Source: Lactobacillus sp. ESL0701 (GTDB lineage: Bacteria > Bacillota > Bacilli > Lactobacillales > Lactobacillaceae). From it: 64,000 nucleotides of DNA. The notes under the pieces are model-generated. The model worked only from the letters and a program-made list of their open reading frames with translations, was not told where the DNA came from and did not search any database. The number at the start of each line of letters is the position of its first letter. Position 1 is the first letter of the stretch. The translations under genes were made by a program, and so were the position numbers. The stretch is from assembly GCF_029433445.1 (NCBI RefSeq), contig NZ_JAQTIC010000006.1, positions 124,001-188,000 of the forward strand, given 5' to 3'. Positions 53,265-62,409 of this stretch are shown here, in pieces.

Positions 53265-54590
53265 TTATTGTGCTCCTTCCTTATTGGTCTTATTTAAAAC
53301 CGACAGGTCTTGCTTTTGCCATTCATCCAAACTCTGCCAGCGATTATAAGCCTTAACATAATAAGTCGGGATTAAATTAGCTAGATGGTCATGACTGTTA
53401 TCCTTAACCATCCTAAAACCAACGATAATCCGTTGAATTTGGTCTTTTTTTAGACCCTTATTAACTAATTCTTGCAATACCGTATCAGTAGCAGGCAAAT
53501 TGCGTGTCTGCCCGTCAAATGGAATCGGAATTTGTAAGTCAATATTATTAAAGGCTACCTGCATTGACTCTGGTGTAAAGGTCGTCTTAATCTGCGGCGT
53601 GTGCTGTTCGGTAAAAACTGGCAGACCTTCAATATAATTGGTATAACTAATTGCCATGCCATTCGTATCAAAGAAGCGCAAATCCTGTTCACTTAGCCCC
53701 ACCTTATGTACATAATCAACACTATCCAGCAGCTGCTCATGCATCGCTAAATTTTTGTTCTTCTCATACTTAGTATACAGAAAATCATGCTTCTTAGCTC
53801 CACTCTTGGGAATCCGCAATTTAGTGTAATAATTAAGTGAATAAGTAACCCAGCCCTTTTTACTTGAACGAGCCGTCACGTTAGTCGTCCCGAGCAAGCG
53901 CGAAACAAAGTATGAATCTGTCTGACTATTAGTCAGATAGCTGTATATTCGCCAACTCTCGCCCTTGGTGTAAAAAACCTCATAATCATTCTTCAGCCGC
54001 ACGAGCTTAATCGGCGTCTTACTGCGCGCGTGACTGGCATAATTACGCAGTTTAGCAAAATTAGCGCGTGCCAAATCAATTTGGTACACGGTCATTGTCT
54101 GGTCATTGCCCAAGTAAATTCGGTTGTTACTATTAGAAATAAACACGCGCCGGAACTTTTGCCCGCTTGCAGATGATCCTTGTTTAGTAAAAAGTTTTAT
54201 ACTCACCTCGTCCGGAAAAGTCAGCTGGATATAATCAGGATTGTTGAGCATATGCTCGTATTCAGAACGACTGGTGCTGGCAACATTTAAATTCTTAAAC
54301 TTAATTCCCTTCAATTCCTTAGTAAACTCAAGCGGCAAGTTCTTTTTCGCATCATAAAGCCGGTATAGCTGCCCATTTTTAAAACCGTAAGAACTAGTGG
54401 GAATATACAAGTCATATACTGAGTTATTGAGGCGATTGCGCGCCTGCTGGGTCACGTTGCTGGTCTGATTAATATGACTAAAATACTGATCGTTTGTCAT
54501 AACAAAAATCCACAATACAATCGACAAGCCAAAAACGAGTAATGTCCCCAACATTAAGAAGAAATCGCCAAACTTAAACTTAAATTTCAT
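53265..54590 (-). CDS. walH: WalH (YycH) regulator of WalK
   Basis: 441 residues from ATG 54590, which uses a GAGGAGG site inside the end of walK and overlaps it by 11 bases; the GTG further up has none. One membrane helix (about 7-29) and a large external YycH domain. Confidence 0.9.
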   Translation of the reverse strand: MKFKFKFGDFFLMLGTLLVFGLSIVLWIFVMTNDQYFSHINQTSNVTQQARNRLNNSVYDLYIPTSSYGFKNGQLYRLYDAKKNLPLEFTKELKGIKFKNLNVASTSRSEYEHMLNNPDYIQLTFPDEVSIKLFTKQGSSASGQKFRRVFISNSNNRIYLGNDQTMTVYQIDLARANFAKLRNYASHARSKTPIKLVRLKNDYEVFYTKGESWRIYSYLTNSQTDSYFVSRLLGTTNVTARSSKKGWVTYSLNYYTKLRIPKSGAKKHDFLYTKYEKNKNLAMHEQLLDSVDYVHKVGLSEQDLRFFDTNGMAISYTNYIEGLPVFTEQHTPQIKTTFTPESMQVAFNNIDLQIPIPFDGQTRNLPATDTVLQELVNKGLKKDQIQRIIVGFRMVKDNSHDHLANLIPTYYVKAYNRWQSLDEWQKQDLSVLNKTNKEGAQ

Positions 54591-56436
54591 CCCAATCATC
54601 CTCCTCACTCATTGGCTCATACGGTAAGGCAATATAGAAGGTGGAACCATTTCCTTCGCTACTGCTGGCCCAAATTTGACCATGATGGGCAACCACAATT
54701 TCTTTGGCAATTGCTAAGCCCAAGCCTGTGCCGCCTTGAGCCCGAGAACGTGCCTTGTCAACTCGATAAAAGCGATCAAAAATTTTACTGAGGTCTTCGC
54801 GTGGAATCCCGAGCCCTTGGTCAGTGATACTCAAGAGCAAGCGATTCTGTTCCCGCTTCAACTTAACCGTAATTGTCCCACCATCTGGCGAATATTTAAT
54901 CGCATTATTCATAATGTTGTCGATTACCTGCGCCATCTTGTCGGTATCAATCTCGACCCACAATGCCTGCGTCCCCAACTTACGCTTGATCGTATACTTC
55001 TTCTTGCCTTCTTTAGTATCAGTCTTAACAATCATGTCGAACCTATCCAAAATATGGGCCACAAAATCATTAAAGTTAACCCACTCAAAGTCAACCTTCG
55101 ACACGCCCCGATCCATGCGCGACAGGCTAAGCAGCTCATTAATCATGCGAATCATGCGTTCCGTTTCTTCCTGTGTCACCTGCAAAAATTGCGGTGCCAC
55201 GTCGGGATCCTTCCACGCGCCCTCATTTAAGGTTTCAATATAGGCATGCAGACTCGTCAGGGGTGTACGCAATTCATGCGACACGTTAGATACGAACTGC
55301 TTTTGTGAGTTCTCATTCTTCTGCTGCTCGGTAATATCGTGCAAAACACAAACACTCCCGGATACAAAGCCCGTCACTCTCTTAATCAAGGAGAAACTGG
55401 CATGCAAAATCACTTCATCACGTGTTCCCTGATTAAGGGTAATGACAATTCCTTTTTGATTAGAAATTAAATCCTGTGAGGTCTCTGTTAGCCCTAAGAC
55501 CGTGGCAATTGGCTTATTAATAATTGCTTCTTTGGTTGTATTTAAAAAGTTGAGCGCCATCTGGTTAACAACGCTGACGTTGCCGTGCCGATCAGTCGCC
55601 AAAACCCCATCACTCATGTGCGACAAAACACTGTCCAGCCGCCGCTGCTCACTTTCGGACTCTTCTTGAGAACGCTCAATGCGCACCGACAAGGTATTAA
55701 ATGCTTGACCCAACTGCCCCAATTCGTCATTAGAATATATCTTTACCTGACTGGAATAATCGCCATCGGCAATATTTAAGGCCTGCCCCTGCATTTCTTC
55801 AATTGGCTTGGTAATCGCGTGTGACACGACTAAAGACAACACTGCCCCCATTAAAGCCGCGATTAATGACGTCACCAAAAACATAAAGGAAATATTACGC
55901 AAATTGTTAAAAACGCCTTGCATTGATGCCCGCACATAAATAGCGCCGACAGTATTGGCCGACCCATTACCCGCATTCAGCGGCGTGACCTGTACCATAT
56001 AATTGTCATTATCATTGATTACTTTGGTTTCCTGGCGACCCGTTGACGTAACCTGCTTAACCAGCAGGTTGTTAACCCGCTGACCAATTCGACTTTTATC
56101 GTTCAAGTTCGATACCGCGCGAATAATATCCTTATTATCAACCACGATAATCTCACTAATCGTGTTAGTACCATTGCTATAATCATTAACAATCCGGTTC
56201 AAACTGGTACTTGAGCGTTTATTATCACGTAGCAATTGTAGTGACAATTGGTTGGTGACAATCGGCGGGACTTGGATGGACGACTGGAAGCTCTCAATGC
56301 TGCTTTGTTCCAATTGTCTGGTAAAGTACGCCCCGATCACTTCAATCATGGCAATAATCATCGCCATAAAGACAATTGCGAGCGTGGTATTAATCGAAAT
56401 AAATAGATGTTTAAATTTGCTTTTGATTTTCTTCAT
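54580..56436 (-). CDS. walK: WalK sensor histidine kinase
   Basis: 618 residues: two membrane helices (about 11-33 and 180-203) enclosing an external PAS-like domain, HAMP (about 204-257), PAS (about 262-370), HisKA with SNVSHELRTPL, and HATPase_c with DNIMNNAIKYSPDGG and TDQGLGI. Essential cell-wall control kinase in Firmicutes. Confidence 0.97.
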   Translation of the reverse strand: MKKIKSKFKHLFISINTTLAIVFMAMIIAMIEVIGAYFTRQLEQSSIESFQSSIQVPPIVTNQLSLQLLRDNKRSSTSLNRIVNDYSNGTNTISEIIVVDNKDIIRAVSNLNDKSRIGQRVNNLLVKQVTSTGRQETKVINDNDNYMVQVTPLNAGNGSANTVGAIYVRASMQGVFNNLRNISFMFLVTSLIAALMGAVLSLVVSHAITKPIEEMQGQALNIADGDYSSQVKIYSNDELGQLGQAFNTLSVRIERSQEESESEQRRLDSVLSHMSDGVLATDRHGNVSVVNQMALNFLNTTKEAIINKPIATVLGLTETSQDLISNQKGIVITLNQGTRDEVILHASFSLIKRVTGFVSGSVCVLHDITEQQKNENSQKQFVSNVSHELRTPLTSLHAYIETLNEGAWKDPDVAPQFLQVTQEETERMIRMINELLSLSRMDRGVSKVDFEWVNFNDFVAHILDRFDMIVKTDTKEGKKKYTIKRKLGTQALWVEIDTDKMAQVIDNIMNNAIKYSPDGGTITVKLKREQNRLLLSITDQGLGIPREDLSKIFDRFYRVDKARSRAQGGTGLGLAIAKEIVVAHHGQIWASSSEGNGSTFYIALPYEPMSEEDDWDEI

Positions 56437-56502
56437 TATTTTTATTAATTAGATAGTAAAAAAGCCGCGCACTAAAAAATAGTCCGACAGGCTTGTTTTG
56501 GT

Positions 56503-57219
56503 TTATTCTTCATTTTGTTGTTTGACGTAATAGCCGACACCGCGGCGCGTCAATAAAATTTGGGCTTGTACTGGGTTATCCTCGATCTTCTCGCGCAACC
56601 GGTGAACCGTCACATCAACAGTGCGGACGTCGCCGAAATAATCATAACCCCAGACGGTCTGTAATAAATGCTCTCTTGTCATTACTTGACCCATGTGTTG
56701 AGCTAAATAATAAAGCAACTCAAATTCACGGTGGGTTAATTCAATCTTTTTACCATCTTTTTCAACAATGTAAGCATCTGGCATAATTACTAAGTTGCCA
56801 ATCGTGATATTTTTAGTTGCCGTGTCTTGATTGGCACTCTCAACCTTTTTAACAATATCACGGCGGCGCAAATTAGCCTTAACCCGAGCGACTAGCTCCC
56901 GATTAGAAAAAGGCTTAGTGACATAATCATCGGCACCCATTTCTAGGCCCAAAACCTTGTCGATTTCGGTATCCTTGGCTGTGACCATGATAATTGGCAT
57001 GTCGTGCGTCTGTCTAACCTCACGCGCAACTTCCAAGCCATCCTTCTTTGGCAGCATCAGATCCAAAATCATTAAATCTGGATTGTATTCATCAACTTTC
57101 TTGACGGCTTCTTCGCCATCATAAGCGGTGTCGACATCGAATCCTTCCTTAGTTAAGTTAAACTTGATTATATCGGAAATCGGTTTTTCGTCATCGACAA
57201 CCAGAATCTTCTTTGGCAT
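56503..57219 (-). CDS. walR: WalR response regulator
   Basis: 238 residues, OmpR family: receiver domain with phospho-acceptor D53 (MILDLMLP) and winged-helix DNA-binding domain ([14 protein letters not shown]). First gene of the operon. GGAGG ribosome site; promoter region shared with the tRNA-Lys gene on the other strand. Confidence 0.97.
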   Translation of the reverse strand: MPKKILVVDDEKPISDIIKFNLTKEGFDVDTAYDGEEAVKKVDEYNPDLMILDLMLPKKDGLEVAREVRQTHDMPIIMVTAKDTEIDKVLGLEMGADDYVTKPFSNRELVARVKANLRRRDIVKKVESANQDTATKNITIGNLVIMPDAYIVEKDGKKIELTHREFELLYYLAQHMGQVMTREHLLQTVWGYDYFGDVRTVDVTVHRLREKIEDNPVQAQILLTRRGVGYYVKQQNEE

Positions 57220-57297
57220 CGAAAGTCCTCCTTTGCTTTTATTATACTGGTTTTTACCCTATTAGCCAAAAAAGTCACCGAAATTTAATAAAAAAAC

Positions 57298-57326
57298 TTG
57301 CAATTCATAAAAAATAATAGCATAAT
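57298..57326 (+). promoter_or_regulatory. Promoter of tRNA-Lys copy 1
   Basis: TTGCAA, 17 bases, CATAAT; about 32 bases before the tRNA. Confidence 0.75.
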
Positions 57327-57357
57327 AGGTTCTGTTGGTTATGTGTAATCACAACTT

Positions 57358-57430
57358 GGGTGGCTAGCTCAGCTGGCAGAGCAACGGACTCTTAATCCGT
57401 GGGTCCAGGGTTCGAACCCCTGGCCACCCA
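57358..57430 (+). tRNA. tRNA-Lys (anticodon CTT), copy 1
   Basis: Complete cloverleaf: acceptor GGGTGGC / GCCACCC, D arm with AGCTCAGCTGGCAGAGC, anticodon loop CTCTTAA, T loop GTTCGAA. CCA is not encoded. Its own promoter and terminator. Confidence 0.97.
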
Positions 57431-57438
57431 TTAAACTT

Positions 57439-57474
57439 AAAAACAGCGATCATTAATTTGACCGCTGTTTTTTA
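57439..57474 (+). terminator. Terminator of tRNA-Lys copy 1
   Basis: Stem AAAACAGCG / CGCTGTTTT plus T-run. Confidence 0.8.
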
Positions 57475-57523
57475 TTAGTTAAAGTCAACTTTATACATTT
57501 TTAAATTTTTTTGCGTAAAACTC

Positions 57524-57552
57524 TTGTCAAAATCAAAAATAATTGCTAATAT
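57524..57552 (+). promoter_or_regulatory. Promoter of tRNA-Lys copy 2
   Basis: TTGTCA, 17 bases, TAATAT. Confidence 0.75.
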
Positions 57553-57578
57553 ATTTAATTGTCAACAGAAATATATTT

Positions 57579-57651
57579 GGGTGGCTAGCTCAGCTGGCAG
57601 AGCAACGGACTCTTAATCCGTGGGTCCAGGGTTCGAACCCCTGGCCACCCA
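57579..57651 (+). tRNA. tRNA-Lys (anticodon CTT), copy 2
   Basis: Identical to copy 1 over all 73 bases, with separate promoter and terminator; the flanks differ, so the duplication is not very recent. Confidence 0.97.
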
Positions 57652-57662
57652 TCTGATAGAAA

Positions 57663-57691
57663 TAGCACTGCAAGTAGGCGGTGCTTTTTTT
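57663..57691 (+). terminator. Terminator of tRNA-Lys copy 2
   Basis: Stem AGCACTGC / GCGGTGCT followed by TTTTTTT. Confidence 0.8.
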
Positions 57692-57696
57692 ATACC

Positions 57697-57742
57697 AAAA
57701 ACAAGTTCCTCAGATACTAATTTGAGGAACTTGTTTTGTTTT
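57697..57742. terminator. Strong bidirectional hairpin
   Basis: Arms AAAACAAGTTCCTCA and TTGAGGAACTTGTTTT. It isolates the tRNA genes from the AT-rich region that follows. Confidence 0.8.
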
Positions 57743-57772
57743 TAGCAGCAATTGAATTATGGCATTAATTAT

Positions 57773-57961
57773 CTAATATGCTTCCACATGCCTAACAACT
57801 TTACCATGTCGCCCAATAAAATCATAATTAGGCATCTGAAATGTAACCACGCTACCAGATTCAGGATCATGGCTATATAATGAATGTATCCAAATATTTT
57901 CACCACACAGAAGAAATAAGTCTGAAAAAAAGAAAAATAAACATGGTTGGAAGCCACGCAA
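57773..57961 (-). pseudogene. Possible gene fragment
   Basis: The minus-strand frame ends with a plausible soluble segment (LYSHDPESGSVVTFQMP ... GRHGKVVRHVEAY) but starts in a T-rich homopolymer stretch without a ribosome site. It may be the 3' remnant of a longer gene. No family recognised. Confidence 0.3.
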
Positions 57962-57996
57962 TAAGCGCCGTAAATAACAAGGAATTTTTATAAATT

Positions 57997-58569
57997 ATGA
58001 ACAATACTGAAATCTGTAATAAATATCTTAATAAAAGCATTTTAATAAGTGTCTACCAAGATATAGAAGACAACGACTTTCTATTAGGATATTTGATTGA
58101 TGATTTAAACCAATACTATATTTTTAAATCAATAGATGAATATGGTTGTTTGGATAGCTATGTTTTATACAAAAAAGATAATATTGCAAAAATCATACAG
58201 AATAACAACTACACATCAACTTTTGATTTCTTTATTAACTATCAGAATAATCAGAATAATTTTGATTACTTACATCTTGAAAAAATTTATAAAAATATTC
58301 CCAAAAGTAATATAAACAGCATATTAAATTATTGTTGTGAACAAAAATCAATTATTACACTTACCACTACTACTGATAATTATGTTCATACTGGGAAGCT
58401 CATCAATATCAATCAAAAAGAATTATTATTAGATGAGCAAGAATATTATACAGATTTTGGAATAACTGATGAACTGGACAAATCGCCTATATTAATTGAC
58501 GATATTTTAACATTAGACATTTTAAACAAAGAAAATTTTTTGTATGAACAATATTTAAAGCAAAAATAA
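57997..58569 (+). CDS. Protein with two tandem Sm-like/SH3-like barrel repeats, unknown function
   Basis: 190 residues, very AT-rich codons. Residues about 12-66 (KSILISVYQD ... LGYLID ... DIAKI) and about 117-178 (KSIITLTTTT ... TGKLININQ ... DILTLDI) follow the same pattern of strand, glycine turn, strand, GxxD turn and DI strand. This suggests a duplicated small barrel like those in short Firmicutes proteins of unknown role. Ribosome site AAGGAA is distant (13 bases). A start-less hydrophobic frame follows at once. Confidence 0.6.
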   Translation: MNNTEICNKYLNKSILISVYQDIEDNDFLLGYLIDDLNQYYIFKSIDEYGCLDSYVLYKKDNIAKIIQNNNYTSTFDFFINYQNNQNNFDYLHLEKIYKNIPKSNINSILNYCCEQKSIITLTTTTDNYVHTGKLININQKELLLDEQEYYTDFGITDELDKSPILIDDILTLDILNKENFLYEQYLKQK

Positions 58570-58570
58570 A

Positions 58571-58795
58571 AGTACGTCAAAAGAAGCAAAGCAAAAGACT
58601 TTAAAATTTATAGAAATATTATCTCTTATAGTTGGCATAGGTTTGGTTGATTTATACTATACAATATTAAAGTGTCCTACAATTATAATTATTGCTTATG
58701 TCAATTTAGCATATTGGTCTATCTATCAAATTTTACCAGTTATTTTGTTATTAATACATTATGTAAAAATATTTATATTTCTTCGTAATATTTAA
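58571..58795 (+). pseudogene. Start-less two-helix membrane segment after the barrel protein
   Basis: A 74-codon open frame, beginning right after the previous stop but in another frame, encodes KSTSKEAKQKTLKFIE followed by two hydrophobic helices and stops at 58795. It has no ATG, GTG or TTG before the first helix. Either it is the frameshifted C-terminus of the upstream gene or a decayed separate gene. The remainder of the gap to 59032 has only a terminator. Confidence 0.4.
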
Positions 58796-58851
58796 TTTAT
58801 ATGCACTAATAAAATGCTAGATATTAATTGATTTTTATTTGTATATAATTT

Positions 58852-58880
58852 TGAAGCTCCGCATTAGCGAGCTCTTTTTC
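58852..58880 (+). terminator. Terminator
   Basis: Stem AGCTCCGC-like / GCGAGCT followed by CTTTTTC. Confidence 0.6.
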
Positions 58881-59032
58881 TTTGTTCTGATTGCTAAATA
58901 ATCATAACTCTTTTATTCAGTTATCACCATCATACATAATTTTTATCAAAAAATAAAAATAATTAATTTGCAATATATTTAAATAAATTTATAATAATAT
59001 ATAGTTATATAATGCTATATTAGGAGGATAAC

Positions 59033-60175
59033 ATGAAGAATAAAAAAATAAAATTTTACACTATTTTATCATTAACCTTACTTGTGTTTTTAGAAGCTGT
59101 TCCAAGTGATGTATCAGCTAAAACAAAAGCAACGACACCTTATGGTTGGAGATTTCCCGAACAACATTCAACCTATGTAATAAACAAGCAATCTAAGTAC
59201 TACAAGTCTATATGGAAAAAAGCAACAAACGCTTGGACAAAAGCTGGTTTTAAATGGACAAAAGCTAACTCATCAAAAACACACTTATTAGCACTCACTC
59301 AAAAACAAGATAAAAGCTTAATAGGTCTTACTGGTATAGACCATATGCAATATAATACAAGTAACCACTTAATTGTCAGCAACAAAGTAGAACTCAACAA
59401 AACTTCATTAAAAAAATATAACTATACAACTCAACAAAAAATTAATGTAGCCGAACATGAATTAGGGCATGCATTAGGATTAAAGCATAATTCAAAAAAT
59501 AGTAAATCTGTAATGAATCCAGCTAATAGAATTTATTCTATTGAAAAGCCTGATATTCGAGGAATGAAAAAAGCATATTCTAAATCCACAGCAAATCTAG
59601 GAGATTCAATTAGTAATAATAATATTGTATCCATTGATTTACCTATTAAATTAAATCCAAGAATCACTCATTTTCATATGAATTATTCTGGAAAAACTCA
59701 TCGATTAGCTATTAGTGGTAATACTTATGATATTTCCAATTTAAATATCAAATACAATAAGCAGACTATTAAAAATTATAAAGTGAAGAAAAACGGCGCT
59801 AAATTCAAAATAATTTTATCATTTAAAGGATATAAGGACTTTACGATATATAGCGGTAAGCATTTAATTAAAACAATCTCAGCAGCAAAATATGCCACTG
59901 ATAAACCAACTGTACTCAATGCTAAAAGAAATAAAAATTCTGTTGAATTAGATATTCTAACTAAACCTGGAAATATCATTAAAATTTGGGAACACAATAA
60001 ACCCATATTCTCGACAATAAGTGATATTCCTGAAGACAATATCACTTTAGATATTAATGAAAACAATAATTATGACGATTTGAGATTGACTCAACACGAA
60101 CGTGGTAAAAAAACTAGTAAAATGATAAAACTGCCGAAATTAGATGTTGGCAATAAATATCAAAGCATTAGTTAA
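59033..60175 (+). CDS. Secreted matrixin-like zinc metalloprotease with accessory domain
   Basis: 380 residues. Signal peptide 1-29 (ends VSA). A catalytic domain (about 35-185) carries the metzincin zinc motif with H142, E143, H146, G149 and H152, and the Met-turn SVMNP at 159-163, as in M10 peptidases. Residues about 211-371 are the same domain as the stand-alone protein at 26014-26664. No cysteine-switch prodomain is seen. AGGAGG ribosome site; strongly AT-rich, probably acquired. Extracellular protein degradation is inferred; substrate unknown. Confidence 0.82.
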   Translation: MKNKKIKFYTILSLTLLVFLEAVPSDVSAKTKATTPYGWRFPEQHSTYVINKQSKYYKSIWKKATNAWTKAGFKWTKANSSKTHLLALTQKQDKSLIGLTGIDHMQYNTSNHLIVSNKVELNKTSLKKYNYTTQQKINVAEHELGHALGLKHNSKNSKSVMNPANRIYSIEKPDIRGMKKAYSKSTANLGDSISNNNIVSIDLPIKLNPRITHFHMNYSGKTHRLAISGNTYDISNLNIKYNKQTIKNYKVKKNGAKFKIILSFKGYKDFTIYSGKHLIKTISAAKYATDKPTVLNAKRNKNSVELDILTKPGNIIKIWEHNKPIFSTISDIPEDNITLDINENNNYDDLRLTQHERGKKTSKMIKLPKLDVGNKYQSIS

Positions 60176-60184
60176 AACAATTAC

Positions 60185-60217
60185 TCGCGATCCATTAATG
60201 ATGGATCGCTTTTTTCA
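60185..60217 (+). terminator. Terminator of the metalloprotease gene
   Basis: Stem GCGATCCA / TGGATCGC followed by TTTTTTC. Confidence 0.88.
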
Positions 60218-60411
60218 CTAATAATCACAATCACCTTACAATAATTAATACTTCTAATCGCATCATCTTTAATTAAATAACATAACTTCATTAAAGATAC
60301 TGTAAAATTTAAATTGTAATCTCTCAAGCCATCATTTACTAAACTAAAAGACTATAATAAATGCAGAAATAGTTGTAATTTAATATTGGTTTGATATGTG
60401 GAAGAATAATC

Positions 60412-61488
60412 ATGACGCAAATAATTGATGATTATATTAAAAATTTAACACGTAAATTAACGAATTTATCTCCTGAACAGCAACAAGTCACTTTGGCATT
60501 TTACCGAGACTTTTTAATAACCGGTGATTTTCAAGCAAAAGAAGAAATCGAAAAAGAGCTTGGTAAACCAGCCGAATTAGCCTGTGAAGTGTGTGATGAT
60601 TATCAAGAAATTTCAGCTGCTCATTCGGCACTACCAAAATCCGCCAGTGACAATTATGTACGCGGGTTTCACGTGGAAAAGAATCCCTCGCGTACACGAA
60701 CAATTATTCCTGACAAATTTACCCAGATTAAATTAACTTTGCGTAATGCAGATATATATATTCATTCGGGTAACGAATCTAAAATTTTAATTACGGATTA
60801 TAATAGTCGACCAATTAAAGTTAAAACTGACAAGCAAACACTACTGATTAGCGAGCAACCACCACAAAAAGGCAAAGGCATTGTTATCAATTGGCGCACG
60901 GCAACTAGTCACATTGAAATTATTGTCTCCAGCAATTGCCCACTTACAACAATTAGTGGTCATAGCACCAACGGCAACATCATCTTGCAAAACATTAAAT
61001 TACAGTCAATTACCCTCCAGCAGGATACTGGCAATACTTTATTCAACAACGTTATTCTCACTCAAGATTTAATCCTTAATTCTAAAAATGGCAATGTCAA
61101 AATGATCCAGGTTAAAATTCCCATGACGTCATTACGCTCATACAACGGCAACATTACCATCAAGCGTAGTGCTTGCAAGCAATTTATCATGCAAACCTTA
61201 AACGGTAATGCTGACTTTACCCAGTGCAATTTAACTTTAAAACTCAATTCCAAAAATGGTGACGTTAAAATTAAGCGCAGTCAATTAACTAACAATAATA
61301 TTGTTAGTTCAACTGCTGGCGACTTATTGTTAAAGCAACTAGCTCATGACATGAATTATCACCTATCTTCAAAACATGGCACGATTATTTACCACAAATC
61401 CAGCGTCGGCAACAAGTTATCGAATACAATTGGCTCAAATGACACTTTACGAATGGCTTCAACCGATGGAGATATTATTATTTACTAA
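60412..61488 (+). CDS. DUF1700/DUF4097 protein
   Basis: 358 residues from ATG 60412. Residues 1-75 are a DUF1700-like helical part (LSPEQQQVTLAFYRDFL). The rest is a DUF4097-type right-handed beta structure with repeating NGN/NGD turns (STNGNI, SKNGNV, SYNGNI, TLNGNA, SKNGDV). Such proteins are often controlled by PadR regulators; none lies beside it here. Function unknown. Confidence 0.82.
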   Translation: MTQIIDDYIKNLTRKLTNLSPEQQQVTLAFYRDFLITGDFQAKEEIEKELGKPAELACEVCDDYQEISAAHSALPKSASDNYVRGFHVEKNPSRTRTIIPDKFTQIKLTLRNADIYIHSGNESKILITDYNSRPIKVKTDKQTLLISEQPPQKGKGIVINWRTATSHIEIIVSSNCPLTTISGHSTNGNIILQNIKLQSITLQQDTGNTLFNNVILTQDLILNSKNGNVKMIQVKIPMTSLRSYNGNITIKRSACKQFIMQTLNGNADFTQCNLTLKLNSKNGDVKIKRSQLTNNNIVSSTAGDLLLKQLAHDMNYHLSSKHGTIIYHKSSVGNKLSNTIGSNDTLRMASTDGDIIIY

Positions 61489-61490
61489 AA

Positions 61491-61526
61491 ACAAAAGACA
61501 GTACCTAGTGCAGATACTGTCTTTTG
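61491..61526 (+). terminator. Terminator of the DUF4097 gene
   Basis: Stem AAAAGACAGTA / TACTGTCTTTT with an 11-nt loop. Confidence 0.8.
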
Positions 61527-61635
61527 CTTGCTTAAAATAATTAATAATCCAATGCTAACTTCCTTACAATCTTTTTCATATTATGAAATTCATGATAAAA
61601 TTACATAATAGCATTCTTGAAAGAAGGGTTTTACT

Positions 61636-62397
61636 GTTAAACGAAAATATTATTATCATAGCTTAACTGATGATGTCGTTGCTAGTAGTGAACAAGATTA
61701 TCAGTTATCTGATGACTATGCCATCTTACCGACAACTCCTAGCGGCAAATTATGGTCCCGAGCTATCCGCCCCTTAGCAAATCTTATTAGTTTTATTTAT
61801 TTAAAATTAATACTTAAAGTTCAGCTAGTCGGTAAAGAAAAACTGATTGCTACCCAAAATCAGGGACAATTCATTTACGCTAATCATACCCAAGCTGTTG
61901 GCGATGTTGTGATGCCTTTAGCAGTTATTCCAGCAAGCAACTACTATGCAGTTGCTTCTCAAGCTAACTGGGGCATCCCCATCTTAGGTAAGCTTGTTTT
62001 ACCTTATTTCGGCTTGCCTGTGGGGCATAACCTCAAACAATCAAGTAAATTAATCAAAGCAATTACTACACTAATCGCCGAGCAAAAAACGATCGTTATC
62101 TATCCAGAAGCGCATGTTTGGCCCTACTACACACAAATTCGGCCCTTTTCAGCGACCAGCATGCATTTCCCTATCAAGCTAAACACACCTAGCTATGCGA
62201 TGACGACAACTTACCAGCAGCCGCATTCAGGCAAACGACCGCAGATTATCGTTTATCTTGATGGACCCTTTTATCCAGATCCTAATCTGGATAATAAACA
62301 CGCCCAGCAAAAATTGCACGCCCAAATTATAACGGCAATGCAAGAACGGGCAAAATTTAGTAATTATGAATATTGTACCTATCAAAAAATAAATTAA
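61636..62397 (+). CDS. Lysophospholipid acyltransferase (PlsC-like) with apparent GTT start
   Basis: The conserved reading frame runs from about 61636: KRKYYYHSLTDD, a membrane segment, acyltransferase motif FIYANHTQAVGD and the second block IYPEAHVWPYY, 253 residues in all. No ATG, GTG or TTG precedes the catalytic motif; the first standard start (GTG 61909) lies past it. AGAAGGG sits seven bases before GTT 61636, exactly where a start belongs. So either GTT is used, or the start codon has mutated and the gene is silent. It precedes two GT8 genes with 12-base spacing. Confidence 0.75.
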   Translation, partial: VKRKYYYHSLTDDVVASSEQDYQLSDDYAILPTTPSGKLWSRAIRPLANLISFIYLKLILKVQLVGKEKLIATQNQGQFIYANHTQAVGDVVMPLAVIPASNYYAVASQANWGIPILGKLVLPYFGLPVGHNLKQSSKLIKAITTLIAEQKTIVIYPEAHVWPYYTQIRPFSATSMHFPIKLNTPSYAMTTTYQQPHSGKRPQIIVYLDGPFYPDPNLDNKHAQQKLHAQIITAMQERAKFSNYEYCTYQKIN

Positions 62398-62409
62398 GGA
62401 GTTGCCTCA

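Noticed and set aside
54736..55243. Long plus-strand frames opposite walK
   Set aside because: Shadows of the strongly conserved walK coding sequence; no ribosome sites and no recognisable domains.
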